Assembly (NCBI GenBank): GCA_028284385.1 | Contig: JANQRT010000050.1 | Location: 124,001-188,000 of the forward strand | Direction: 5' to 3' | Source of the DNA: Opitutaceae bacterium | GTDB lineage: Bacteria > Verrucomicrobiota > Verrucomicrobiia > Opitutales > Opitutaceae | Length of the DNA: 64,000 nucleotides | Part shown: positions 42,714 to 51,496 of the stretch, one piece after another | How positions within the stretch are numbered: the first letter of the stretch is position 1 | Layout of the letters: every line of letters starts with the position of its first letter | Translations under genes and position numbers: made by a program | Notes under the pieces: model-generated | The model's input: only the letters and a program-made list of their open reading frames with translations | The model's database searches: none | What the model was told of the DNA's origin: nothing

Positions 42714-45584
42714 ATGAGTGGATTCATTGTCGGACAACGTTGCGTAAGCGAGCCGGAACCTGAATTGGGTTTAGGCATTGTAGTCAGCGTAGAGAACTAT
42801 CGAGTGGGTGTGGAATTTCCTGCGGCGGGTGAGCAGCGTATTTACGCTTCCGATACGCCTGTTTTAAAACGGGCGTTGTTTCGGATCGGCGATCGAGTTA
42901 AGACTCGCAACGATGAGCAGTTTGAGATCCAAGAAGTCCACGAAGAAGATGGACTGGTCGTCTATCGAGGAAATGGATGTGTTGCTAAGGAAGATGGACT
43001 GTCCGATGCTAGCAGCTTTAGCAAACCTCATGAACGCTTGTTGGCCGGCCATTCCGATCCCGGAGAAGACTTCGAGCTTCGCTTCGAAACGTTGCGAGCC
43101 CTAAACAAGCTGAGAAAATCAGAATTGCGAGGCTTTCTGGGTGGTCGTGTCGATTTGATTCCGCATCAGTTTTATATCCTTCACGAGGTATCGAATCGCC
43201 AGATGCCTCGAGTCCTTCTGTCAGACGAAGTGGGTCTCGGAAAAACAATTGAAGCTTGCTTGATCTTACAGCGACTCCAGGCCATAGGACGAGCCGAGCG
43301 AGTCATAATAATCGTACCCGAATCTTTGCTACACCAGTGGTTTGTCGAGCTATTGCGTCGATTTAATATGTGGTTTAGCATTTACGACGAAGAAAGATGT
43401 CTAGCTTCCGAAAGGGGGAATCCGGAGATAAATCCTTTCCTGGACGAGCAGCTTGTCCTTTGCAGCATTTCCTTTCTTGCCGAACGGGAGAATCGAAGAG
43501 AGCAAGCAATTCAAGCGGGCTGGGATATGGTCGTTGTCGATGAAGCCCACCATTTGGAATGGGAGCCTGGATCCCCAAGTGTTGAATACGATCTCGTAGA
43601 GAGGCTTGGGAAAGATAGTCCGGGTCTGCTTCTGCTTACTGCGACACCCACGCAACTTGGGTTGACAGGACATTTCGCCAGGTTGCGTCTGTTGGATCCT
43701 GATCGCTACGGCGACCTGGACACTTTTCGAGCGGAGGCGGAGGATTTTGGCCTTGTTGCCCAAGTTGCCGGAAAGATTCTCGATGATCAGCCGCTTAATA
43801 ATCTTGATGTTCAGAAGCTGAAAAAAATCTTTTTTCGAGATCTTTCCGGTCTTGATAAACGACTCGAAGCCATGAAATTCGGCAAGAGGGGGGCGAAGCA
43901 ATCTTTATTGAAAGCTTTGCTGGACGAACATGGTACAGGCCGTGTCGTATTCAGAAATTCGAGATCGAATATGCAGGGCTTCCCTAAGCGAAAATATTTC
44001 CCCGCCCCACTCGATGGAGGAGATGACAACAAGACCCTCCTGAATAGGCTAAACAAGGAATTGGAAGCGGATTCGGGTCAGACTGATGAGTCGATTCGGT
44101 ATCAATTTAAGGGCGACCCTCGATTAGATTGGCTTGTCTCTTTTCTAAAGGCGAGAAAGGGGGTTAAGGCATTGCTGATCTGCAAAACCGTCCGAAAAAC
44201 AAAGGCTATCGAGACAGCGCTTAGGGAAAGGATCAATATCAACATGGCTCTCTTTCACGAAGAGCTCCCGTTAATCCAGAGAGATCGCAATGCCGCTTGG
44301 TTTGCGGAAGAGGACGGGGCCCAGTTACTCATCTGTTCGGAGATTGGCAGCGAGGGGAGAAATTTTCAATTCTCTCATCATTTAATTCTGTTCGATATTC
44401 CACTCAATCCCGGCCTGCTAGAACAACGCATAGGCAGACTTGATCGTATTGGACAGACTGATACGATTCAAATCCATGCTCCCTATGTTGTGGGGAGTTG
44501 CCAGGAATTCGTCGCAGAATGGTATCATCAGGGCTTGGATGCTTTCGAAGAATGCGCCCACGGCAGTAATGAGTTTTACCAAAAATTCGGAGAACGCCTA
44601 GTCGACAAAGCTCTCGCCTATGGAAGCAGCAGGTCCTCCATTCGTCGCGATGAATTGGAGTCGATGATCGACGAGACAGCTGGATTCAAACGAAAACTGG
44701 ACAGGAAGTTGAAGCTCGGTCGCGATAGACTGCTTGAATTGAACTCGTTCGACGAGCAGGTTGCTAATGGAATATTGGACAAAATCCACGAATCGGATGA
44801 TGATACTTCCCTGCGATCGTTTTTATTCAAGTTGCTTGATTATTTTGGAGTGAGGATCGAGGAGCATGAGGGTGCGGAGGTCTTTCTTGATGCTAGTCAT
44901 GCTTTCGTGGATTCATTTCCATCCATACCACTCGACGGGATGCTGGCGACTTTTGACAGAAAACAGGCGATTGCTCGAGAGGATATCGCCTATCTTTCTC
45001 CTGACCATCCTCTGGTTCTTGACGTATTCAATTTATTGATAAATTCCGATAAGGGAATTTGCTCGTTTGCCATTCGCTCCTGCGACACTCCGAATCTGCT
45101 GCTGGAAGCTATTTTCGTGTTAGAACCGGTAGCTCTATCAAAACTGCATGTGGATCGTTTTCTGTCGCCAACACCCTTGAGGATTCTGGTCGATGTTCAT
45201 GGTAGCGATCTTACTCATGAAAGAGACTTTGCCTGGACGTGTACTCAAATTTCGAACGGATCGATAAATCGATTTCTCGAACGCCCTGGTTTTAACGCGT
45301 CTATGTTTCATTCCATGATCGCGGGAGCTTCCGACATAGCTGAAGACGCTTCCCAACGTATAAGGGCTGAAGCCAGTACTCACATGAAGAAGGCCCTGGC
45401 AGACGAGATTCAACGTCTTGTGGATCTGAAAAAGATAAACGACAACGTAAGGCCGGAAGAGATTGAGATGGCGAAAGCCGAAATGACAGGGCTCCAGGAA
45501 GCTATCGACCATGCTCGTCTTCGATTGGACTCCCTACGCCTCATTGTCGAAGGGCCTGTTGATGGATTGGAAACCGGTCGCTAA
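42714..45584 (+). CDS. rapA: RapA-type SNF2 helicase/ATPase
   Basis: 956 residues, near the 968 of E. coli RapA, an RNA polymerase-associated ATPase that helps recycle polymerase. An N-terminal region with two Tudor/KOW-like parts is followed by the SNF2 ATPase: Walker A LLSDEVGLGKT, motif II VVVDEAHHLEW, motif III LLLLTATPTQ and motif VI QRIGRLDRIGQTDTI. The C-terminal 350 residues resemble the RapA-specific spacer and C-terminal domain. It is transcribed alone and followed by a terminator. RapA is best known from Gammaproteobacteria. Confidence 0.88.
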   Translation: MSGFIVGQRCVSEPEPELGLGIVVSVENYRVGVEFPAAGEQRIYASDTPVLKRALFRIGDRVKTRNDEQFEIQEVHEEDGLVVYRGNGCVAKEDGLSDASSFSKPHERLLAGHSDPGEDFELRFETLRALNKLRKSELRGFLGGRVDLIPHQFYILHEVSNRQMPRVLLSDEVGLGKTIEACLILQRLQAIGRAERVIIIVPESLLHQWFVELLRRFNMWFSIYDEERCLASERGNPEINPFLDEQLVLCSISFLAERENRREQAIQAGWDMVVVDEAHHLEWEPGSPSVEYDLVERLGKDSPGLLLLTATPTQLGLTGHFARLRLLDPDRYGDLDTFRAEAEDFGLVAQVAGKILDDQPLNNLDVQKLKKIFFRDLSGLDKRLEAMKFGKRGAKQSLLKALLDEHGTGRVVFRNSRSNMQGFPKRKYFPAPLDGGDDNKTLLNRLNKELEADSGQTDESIRYQFKGDPRLDWLVSFLKARKGVKALLICKTVRKTKAIETALRERININMALFHEELPLIQRDRNAAWFAEEDGAQLLICSEIGSEGRNFQFSHHLILFDIPLNPGLLEQRIGRLDRIGQTDTIQIHAPYVVGSCQEFVAEWYHQGLDAFEECAHGSNEFYQKFGERLVDKALAYGSSRSSIRRDELESMIDETAGFKRKLDRKLKLGRDRLLELNSFDEQVANGILDKIHESDDDTSLRSFLFKLLDYFGVRIEEHEGAEVFLDASHAFVDSFPSIPLDGMLATFDRKQAIAREDIAYLSPDHPLVLDVFNLLINSDKGICSFAIRSCDTPNLLLEAIFVLEPVALSKLHVDRFLSPTPLRILVDVHGSDLTHERDFAWTCTQISNGSINRFLERPGFNASMFHSMIAGASDIAEDASQRIRAEASTHMKKALADEIQRLVDLKKINDNVRPEEIEMAKAEMTGLQEAIDHARLRLDSLRLIVEGPVDGLETGR

Positions 45585-45606
45585 ATCGACCGGAATTCGC
45601 GTTTTT
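45574..45606 (+). terminator. Terminator after rapA
   Basis: Perfect 7-bp stem CCGGTCG/CGACCGG with a 6-nt loop that contains the rapA stop codon. A T5 run follows 8 bases after the stem, which is a little far for a strong terminator. Confidence 0.6.
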
Positions 45607-45616
45607 AGCTAAAAAA

Positions 45617-45677
45617 CAGAGAAAAACGGATGACGTTTGCCATGCCGCCTCTAAGCGCTCGTAAGCGCTTTTCTCTG
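45617..45677 (+). repeat. Nested inverted repeats in the intergenic region
   Basis: An outer 9-bp inverted repeat CAGAGAAAA/TTTTCTCTG (45617-45625 and 45669-45677) encloses an inner stem AAGCGCT/AGCGCTT with a CGTA loop at 45653-45670, itself followed by TTCTC. The inner one may be a second terminator. Just upstream is the palindrome TTTTTAGCTAAAAA at 45602-45615. The nesting suggests a structured leader or an RNA element. Confidence 0.5.
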
Positions 45678-45776
45678 CCTAAAAGAGCAAGTTTAGCCTA
45701 AAAATTATTAAAAAAGTGTAATGATTGAGCGCTATACTCTATTGCGTATATGAAAATGTGTGCTAAAACAGTGTAA

Positions 45777-46034
45777 ATGGCATTCACAGACGCAATTTCA
45801 GTAAACTCGATTACTTATTCGAATAGTTCTTTCGATGCGACAGCCCGCAAAAAGCGCGTCTTCCGTGAATGGTCCCAACGCGTAAAGATGTCGGTGAACA
45901 TCTCCAGCGATACGGTTTATAAAATCGCTCGCCAGAAGTTGTCAGACGCGGTTCAGACTAAGCTTACCTACAATCAGATGGGAGCTTACGAACCGAAGCG
46001 GGTTGCTGGGCAGATTTTCTCTGCCAAGGCGTAA
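45777..46034 (+). CDS. Unknown 85-residue protein
   Basis: Protein of 85 residues with basic and polar helices (RKKRVFREWSQRVKMSVNIS, then TVYKIARQKLSDAVQTKL) and no signal peptide. A Lys/Arg-rich first half suggests nucleic-acid binding, though no known fold is recognised. TATACT (45733-45738) in an AT-rich region gives a possible promoter box. It is a single gene convergent with glmS, preceded by nested inverted repeats. Function unknown. Confidence 0.6.
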   Translation: MAFTDAISVNSITYSNSSFDATARKKRVFREWSQRVKMSVNISSDTVYKIARQKLSDAVQTKLTYNQMGAYEPKRVAGQIFSAKA

Positions 46035-46051
46035 TTTAGTTTTATCGCCCT

Positions 46052-47899
46052 TTACTCTACGGTCACTGACTTAGCCAAATTTCTTGGCTTATCCACGTCG
46101 CAGCCACGCATCTTAGCAATGTGGTAGCTCAAGAGCTGCATCGGAATACTTGCTAGTGTTGGTAAAATGGATCGGTGACAGTCGGGAATGACGATCTGGT
46201 CGTCTACTAGACCCTCTGGCATGGGATTGCTTTGATTAACAACCGATATGACACTGGCTCCCCGAGCTTTCACCTCCTGAATGTTTGACAGGAGCTTTGT
46301 GTGAATGTCGGGTTGCGTGGCCAATACGATGGCAGGGCATTCGTTGCCGATGAGGGCAATTGGACCATGTTTCATTTCCGCTGCTGGATAGCCTTCCGCG
46401 TGGATGTAAGAAATTTCCTTAAGTTTCAGGGCCCCTTCCAAAGCAATGGGAAACATGTCTTGTCTCCCCAAGAAGAGGCAGTCTTGCATGTCTTTGTATT
46501 TAGCTGCCATCTCCTCAATTTGATCGTTTAGTTTTAGAGCGTCTGCGACAAGCTCGGGAGCTTTTTTCAACGCCTCAACGTATTCTACTCCGTCTTGGTA
46601 GCTCATGTCGCGTAAGCGGCCCAAATATAGAGCTAGCATGGAAATGATATGAAGTTGAGACGTAAAGGCCTTGGTCGAGGCTACTCCGATTTCCGGCCCA
46701 GCGTGTTGATAAATACCTCCGTCTGACTCGCGAGCGATCGTGGACCCTACGCTATTGTTAATCGCGAGGGTTTTGTATCCCTTTCGCTTGGACTCCCTAA
46801 GAGCTGCTAGAGTGTCAATGGTTTCACCGGATTGGCTGATGACAATGACCAACGTGTGCTTGTCTAGCGGAGCATTTCTGTATCGGAATTCCGAAGCGTA
46901 TTCCACTTCTACGGGAATGCGAGCGTATCGCTCGACCAAATACTCAGCTACGAGACAGGCATGCCAAGCGGTACCACAGGCGCAGAAAAGAATGCGATCT
47001 ACTTGGCGTAGTTCTTGAGCGGATACGTTCAATCCTCCAAATTTAGCAGTGCTGGAATCGTCGGTGAAACGGCCACGCATGGCGTTCTCCAAAGCAGTTG
47101 GCTGCTCGAAAATCTCCTTGAGCATGTAGTGCTCGTAGTCCCCGAGCTCGCTGTCCTGGATTTCCCAATCAACTTTTTGAATTTCCGGTTCCAGATCTTC
47201 CTCATCGGTTGTGCGGAGATTCAATTTGCCGTTCTTCAGGCTTACCAATTCGCCATCATTGAGATAAACGACATTGCTTGTACGACTAATGAGAGCCGAG
47301 ACATCGCTAGCGATAAGAAACTCCTCATCTCCAATGCCAACAATTAAGGGCGATCCCTTTCGTGCGCCTACCAGCTCATTCGGACACTCTGTGCACATAA
47401 CGGCGATTCCGTAGGTACCTTCGATGTGGCGTAAGCACTTCCTAACGCTATCGAAAAAACGAGTGGGCGAATCCTCATCTTCCTTTTCGTAATGATAGGC
47501 GATTAGATTTACAAAAACCTCGGAGTCGGTTTCCGAATAAAAAGAGTACCCTTTGCTTTCCAGGAATTTCTTTATCGATACGTAGTTCTCAATGACCCCG
47601 TTGTGAGCCATCGCTATTTTACCATCTTGGCTTACATGCGGGTGGGCGTTTTCTTCCGTTACTCCACCATGGGTAGCCCAGCGTGTGTGACTGATTCCCA
47701 ACGAACCACTCATTCCATTGTTGAGAGCTTTGCGAGAAAGCTCGGCGACACGGCCTTTCTGCTTTTTCAGATTGAGGTTTCCATTCTTAAGAATGGCAAC
47801 TCCTGCCGAGTCATATCCTCGATATTCCAGACGCTTGAGTCCTTCAATAAGGATGGGCGTTGCATCTCGATTTCCAATGTAGCCTACTATGCCGCACAT
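46052..47899 (-). CDS. glmS: Glutamine-fructose-6-phosphate aminotransferase (isomerizing)
   Basis: Makes glucosamine-6-phosphate from fructose-6-phosphate and glutamine, the start of amino-sugar synthesis for peptidoglycan and LPS. The N-terminal Ntn amidotransferase has the catalytic Cys2 (MCGIVGYIG) and RLEYRGYDSAGVAI. Two SIS domains follow, with FCACGTAWHACLVAEYL and the C-terminal KPRNLAKSVTVE. The length is 615 residues. No glmS ribozyme was seen in the 170 bp upstream; that element is typical of Firmicutes. Confidence 0.97.
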   Translation of the reverse strand: MCGIVGYIGNRDATPILIEGLKRLEYRGYDSAGVAILKNGNLNLKKQKGRVAELSRKALNNGMSGSLGISHTRWATHGGVTEENAHPHVSQDGKIAMAHNGVIENYVSIKKFLESKGYSFYSETDSEVFVNLIAYHYEKEDEDSPTRFFDSVRKCLRHIEGTYGIAVMCTECPNELVGARKGSPLIVGIGDEEFLIASDVSALISRTSNVVYLNDGELVSLKNGKLNLRTTDEEDLEPEIQKVDWEIQDSELGDYEHYMLKEIFEQPTALENAMRGRFTDDSSTAKFGGLNVSAQELRQVDRILFCACGTAWHACLVAEYLVERYARIPVEVEYASEFRYRNAPLDKHTLVIVISQSGETIDTLAALRESKRKGYKTLAINNSVGSTIARESDGGIYQHAGPEIGVASTKAFTSQLHIISMLALYLGRLRDMSYQDGVEYVEALKKAPELVADALKLNDQIEEMAAKYKDMQDCLFLGRQDMFPIALEGALKLKEISYIHAEGYPAAEMKHGPIALIGNECPAIVLATQPDIHTKLLSNIQEVKARGASVISVVNQSNPMPEGLVDDQIVIPDCHRSILPTLASIPMQLLSYHIAKMRGCDVDKPRNLAKSVTVE

Positions 47900-48073
47900 G
47901 TTTATATGGGATTGGTTGTTTTCAGAATCGTCAAAAACCTAGTTACTGAAATGGCGAACGCCATCAGTTTCTTATCGTGGATGGGCGGTTTTTACGAATT
48001 GTTTCATTAAATTAGATTTCCACAGAGTAATTCCTTGGAATCAGGTACTAAATTTTCAGCATCTTAATCGCCC

Positions 48074-49297
48074 ATGGAACTGAACTCTTTACTCTATTCG
48101 CTCGGTCTTTCGGGAATGTTTTCGTCTAGAGCTTTTTTGCCTGCTTTTGCTACCTCCTTAGCTCTGAGGTATGGCGATCATCTTCCTTTCTTGAATAAAG
48201 TTGAGTTTTTCCAATCTACCGGAAGCGAACCTCCCTGGTTTGCCAGCGGTTACGCGGTGGTCGCTTTAGGGGTTCTCTCTCTATTGGAGCTTATTGCCGA
48301 CAAATCCCCAGAACTCCGAGAACTAATGGACGACTTTTCCATTTACGCGAAGTCTATCATCTCAGGATTGACGACCTTTGGGCTTCTAAGCGCAACGGAC
48401 GCTTCTTTTGTCGAAGGTGTTGTTTCGCAGGCGGGTTTCCTAGACATTGTGCCTGCTATTATGACTGGCGGGGTGACCTATTTTTTCGGCACCACGCGGC
48501 AAAATGTCCTCAGTATTCTTTCTGAGGCCGACGTTGATGACGAATTGGGAATTCGAAGCTTCATAGGCTGGTGTGAAGAATTGTGGGCTTCGTTTGGAGT
48601 TTGGCTGTTGGCTATCATGATCGTTCCGGTTCTGGTTCTCATCGGAATCGCGATGGGACTGATGTACCTCATTCGCCGTCGCTACGAACGCAAGCAGGAG
48701 GAGGCGAAGGTCGATTGCGCTAGCTGTGGCGAACGTATTCATTCTTTTGCTACACAGTGCTATCATTGTAATGCATCTGTCCGAGAGCCTAAGCGTCTAG
48801 GTTTTCTCGGGAGACTTTCTGATGAGGTGACCCCAGACATTGAAAGCCAGAAGCTGAGGCTGCTCGAATTGAAACGTTCCCCCAAGTCTGGCGAATTGGT
48901 TAAAGAAAGAGGAGTTAATGTAGTCTGCGAAGTCGACGGCGAAAGACTTTTTGGAGACTCGGATTTGACCCGCAAGTACATTTCGATGGTTGGCCAGCGA
49001 CTGCCTTTGGTTCTCCTTTTTGGAGCCTTGCTTAGTCTTCTGCCGGGAATAGGGCTTGTTTTCGGGGTTGTCTACTATCGCCTAAAGCTAGTAGCTCCTT
49101 TCAGACGCTATCTTCCGTCCGGAAAAGGAATTCTCGTGAAATGGCTGATCCGTCTTCTTTTCCTCGCCCTCATTGTTTTGCAATTCGTGCCGATTGCTGG
49201 AGCCACCGTTGTGCCTATAATGGCCACAGTGAACTTCCTTTTTTATCGCTCCGCTTTCAAGTCGGAGCTTTCAAAGGCGAATTTGTTGCCTTTGTAG
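48074..49297 (+). CDS. DUF4126-type membrane protein with zinc ribbon
   Basis: 407 residues. The N-terminal half resembles DUF4126 (LGLSGMFSSRAFLPAFATSLAL and the MTGGVTYFFG helix), with three or four transmembrane segments. A cytoplasmic zinc ribbon follows at about residues 218-240 (CASCGERIHSFATQCYHC). The C-terminal part has two or three more helices. Function unknown; the zinc ribbon might serve protein-protein contact. The start ATG at 48074 is divergent from glmS by 174 bp. Confidence 0.7.
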   Translation: MELNSLLYSLGLSGMFSSRAFLPAFATSLALRYGDHLPFLNKVEFFQSTGSEPPWFASGYAVVALGVLSLLELIADKSPELRELMDDFSIYAKSIISGLTTFGLLSATDASFVEGVVSQAGFLDIVPAIMTGGVTYFFGTTRQNVLSILSEADVDDELGIRSFIGWCEELWASFGVWLLAIMIVPVLVLIGIAMGLMYLIRRRYERKQEEAKVDCASCGERIHSFATQCYHCNASVREPKRLGFLGRLSDEVTPDIESQKLRLLELKRSPKSGELVKERGVNVVCEVDGERLFGDSDLTRKYISMVGQRLPLVLLFGALLSLLPGIGLVFGVVYYRLKLVAPFRRYLPSGKGILVKWLIRLLFLALIVLQFVPIAGATVVPIMATVNFLFYRSAFKSELSKANLLPL

Positions 49298-49300
49298 TAT

Positions 49301-50029
49301 TTATGCGAATACGGTAAGAGAGGTTCCTGGCGAGCTTTCGTTCCCTGTGTAGGTTTCGTTTACTCTATCGGCAAAGTCTTCTTGGGTCTCATCGCTTCTC
49401 TTAGCCGAATGGCTTCCTGTTCCAAAAGGCGCGAACGTAGAAGCTGAGTCTGTTTGCTCATACTTTTCTCGTGAAACGTTGCTGCTATCTTCAGAATTAT
49501 TTTCCGATGCTGCCTCTGCTTGCTCTTTTTGCAGTTCTTGAATCGCTTCGGCTTCCATGCGGCTTGCCTGGGCGGCTACTTTCATGTCTTGTGGCGATGG
49601 ATCTGCCGGAGCCAGCGCTGCTGCCCTAATCTGCTGAGCCTTGGCTATAGTTTCCTTTGCGGTCCGGCCTTTCGAAGTGTCGATCTGGACATTCCCGCCA
49701 ACCGCATAATTTCGACCATCGGGTCCCCTTTGATAGGTGTAATTAGGGCCTCCCTTTGCCAAAGCGCCAGCTGCCGCCATGTGAGCGGCTTCATGGGTCC
49801 TGACTTCCTGATCTCTCTTCTTGAGCTCCTCTACCTGCTCCCTCTCTTCATCAGTAAGTTTGTTAGGATCCTCTTTTGACGGCTTAGAGACCGGCTTTTT
49901 GTCTTCATTCGAGAATCCGATCCCCTTCTTCTCCTCTTCTTTGGCCAAAGGATTACCAGTGTCTGGTTTCCTTTGATCCAGACTCGAAACGAAAACTGAG
50001 GACGCGATGCTTGATACCGAAGTGATCAT
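49301..50029 (-). CDS. SprA-related putative metalloprotease
   Basis: 242 residues. The diagnostic stretch THEAAHMAAAG contains an HExxH motif. It is followed by YTYQRGPDGRNYAVGGNVQIDTS, which is the pattern of SprA-related (Pfam12118-type) proteins. The rest is rich in Glu, Lys and Gln and likely disordered, with no signal peptide evident at the chosen ATG 50029 (TTG at 50032 is adjacent). The family is found in diverse Gram-negative bacteria with unclear function; zinc protease activity is inferred only from HExxH. Convergent with the DUF4126 gene by 3 bp. Confidence 0.75.
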   Translation of the reverse strand: MITSVSSIASSVFVSSLDQRKPDTGNPLAKEEEKKGIGFSNEDKKPVSKPSKEDPNKLTDEEREQVEELKKRDQEVRTHEAAHMAAAGALAKGGPNYTYQRGPDGRNYAVGGNVQIDTSKGRTAKETIAKAQQIRAAALAPADPSPQDMKVAAQASRMEAEAIQELQKEQAEAASENNSEDSSNVSREKYEQTDSASTFAPFGTGSHSAKRSDETQEDFADRVNETYTGNESSPGTSLTVFA

Positions 50030-50123
50030 CAAGGTTGCTTTGCTAACCTAACCAAAGACTATATCGTCTCGTTTGCGGGGATTTTTAGCTCCCAGGATGG
50101 CTAATCGTTTTATAATTTGCCAA

Positions 50124-50156
50124 AACGAAAAAGCCGCCAGTCGTTAAACTGGCGGC
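50124..50156 (-). terminator. Intrinsic terminator of the small membrane-protein gene (minus strand)
   Basis: On the minus strand GCCGCCAGT-TTAACG-ACTGGCGGC (9-bp perfect stem) is followed by TTTTTCGTTTTGG. The gene it ends is at 50256-50489. Confidence 0.85.
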
Positions 50157-50200
50157 TCGCGTGAAATCTATCGCCCTCCCGGCGTAGTTCTAGATCGTTA

Positions 50201-50219
50201 ATCGTTGTCGATCAACGAT
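50201..50219. repeat. Perfect 7-bp hairpin
   Basis: ATCGTTG-TCGAT-CAACGAT, 36 bp beyond the minus-strand gene stop and upstream of its terminator. Role unknown; may be an additional 3' RNA structure. Confidence 0.4.
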
Positions 50220-50255
50220 ATCGTTGCTTTTCAATGTTCCTTATCGCCTCAAGTC

Positions 50256-50489
50256 CTAGTTCTGCGTCTTGAGATCGCGAAAGAGGCCTACGGCTCCTTT
50301 CGCTCTAGTCTTCGGCAAATGAGCGTAAGCTCCTTGCTTCAGTTCCAGCATTCCAAGACTTACTAATGCCAGGACTACGATCACGCTTGCGACAATCTCT
50401 CCCGCAGGGAGTAGAAGCGCAAGTAGACCGAAGGGCACTAGAGCCAGGATTACGGATGCGATTAGGTTACTCTTGGTTTTCGTGTTCAT
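50256..50489 (-). CDS. Small membrane protein (77 residues)
   Basis: Two hydrophobic segments (about residues 9-28 and 32-48) of a small membrane protein, with a positively charged C-terminal tail (LPKTRAKGAVGLFRDLK). It has its own good terminator. No family is recognised. It is divergent from the LysR gene with 93 bp between, so a shared regulatory region is possible. Confidence 0.65.
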   Translation of the reverse strand: MNTKTKSNLIASVILALVPFGLLALLLPAGEIVASVIVVLALVSLGMLELKQGAYAHLPKTRAKGAVGLFRDLKTQN

Positions 50490-50582
50490 TTTTATGGTCA
50501 GTTTTTGCTGACGTTTGGAGTATAGCGCGCCTTTTGTTATTGTTGAAATACATAATATCTATTCAATTCATAGGCACAAACT

Positions 50583-51482
50583 ATGGAATTGCATCAATTA
50601 CGCTATTTTTTGGCTGTGGCAGACGAGGGGAACTTCACCAAAGCTGCCGAAAAATGTTTCGTTTCCCAACCGTCTCTGAGCGGTCAGATCATAAAGCTGG
50701 AAGACGAGCTGGGTCGTCGGCTTTTCAATCGTCTAGGTCGTCGTAGCGAGTTGACAGCGGCTGGACGCTTTCTGGAAAAACGTGCCCGTTCGATTCTTCT
50801 CGAGATTGAAAATGCTCAGCGCGAGCTTCAAGAGGGAGAGGAAGAGGCGGAAGGAGAGCTGAAAATAGGCGTCACGCCCAGTGTTGGTCCCTATCTTCTA
50901 CCTCGTCTTGTTCCCGAGTGTAGAAACCGATATCCGCTTTTAACAGTGATAGTGGAGGAAAATCTCCGCAAGGGCTTGGTTCAAAGTCTCGCTCAAGGAG
51001 ATCTTGAAGTTGTCATTGCCTCGCATCCTGGACCGGTTTCAAACATTTCCGCCGAACCTTTCCTCCAAGAGAATCTTTATTTGGTCGCCCCTAGCGACCA
51101 TCGGTTGGCGAAGAAAGACAATATTTCCATACGAGACTTTAAAGACGAACCTCTTATTGTACTCGGCGAATCCACTACTCTAGGTGATAAAGTGTATGAA
51201 TTTTTTGGAAACAACGATTTCGAGCCGAATGTTGTAGCTGTGTGTTCGCAAGTGGTGACGGTGAAGGCGCTCGTTCACAGCGGAATGGGGTTAGCCATCT
51301 TGCCCGAAATGGCAATGGACAACATCTCTCAGTACGATGTCGTATTCAAATCTCTGATCTCAGCTCGCATGCAGCGTATCCTATTTGTACTTACGCACGA
51401 AAGGCGTTTTCTTTCAGCGTCTGCTAGGGCCTTTATTTCAACCTTGAAGGAGTTCGTCGATTCTCACCGAAGAATCTCCTGA
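50583..51482 (+). CDS. LysR-family transcriptional regulator
   Basis: 299 residues. The N-terminal winged helix is standard: MELHQLRYFLAVADEGNFTK followed by EKCFVSQPSLSGQIIKLEDELG. The effector-binding domain has PYLLPRLVPECRN and GMGLAILP. It resembles the OxyR branch but lacks the pair of redox Cys residues (the site corresponding to OxyR C199 reads ESTTLGDK), so peroxide sensing is unlikely. It is divergent from the small membrane-protein gene and convergent with the sugar-oxidoreductase operon. Confidence 0.93.
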   Translation: MELHQLRYFLAVADEGNFTKAAEKCFVSQPSLSGQIIKLEDELGRRLFNRLGRRSELTAAGRFLEKRARSILLEIENAQRELQEGEEEAEGELKIGVTPSVGPYLLPRLVPECRNRYPLLTVIVEENLRKGLVQSLAQGDLEVVIASHPGPVSNISAEPFLQENLYLVAPSDHRLAKKDNISIRDFKDEPLIVLGESTTLGDKVYEFFGNNDFEPNVVAVCSQVVTVKALVHSGMGLAILPEMAMDNISQYDVVFKSLISARMQRILFVLTHERRFLSASARAFISTLKEFVDSHRRIS

Positions 51483-51496
51483 ATCTTTTCGACCTT

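Noticed and set aside
47900..48073. glmS ribozyme upstream of glmS
   Set aside because: No conserved ribozyme core could be read in the short leader; the element is mainly found in Firmicutes.
50583..51482. Calling the LysR gene oxyR
   Set aside because: The redox Cys residues of OxyR are missing, so only LysR family is claimed.
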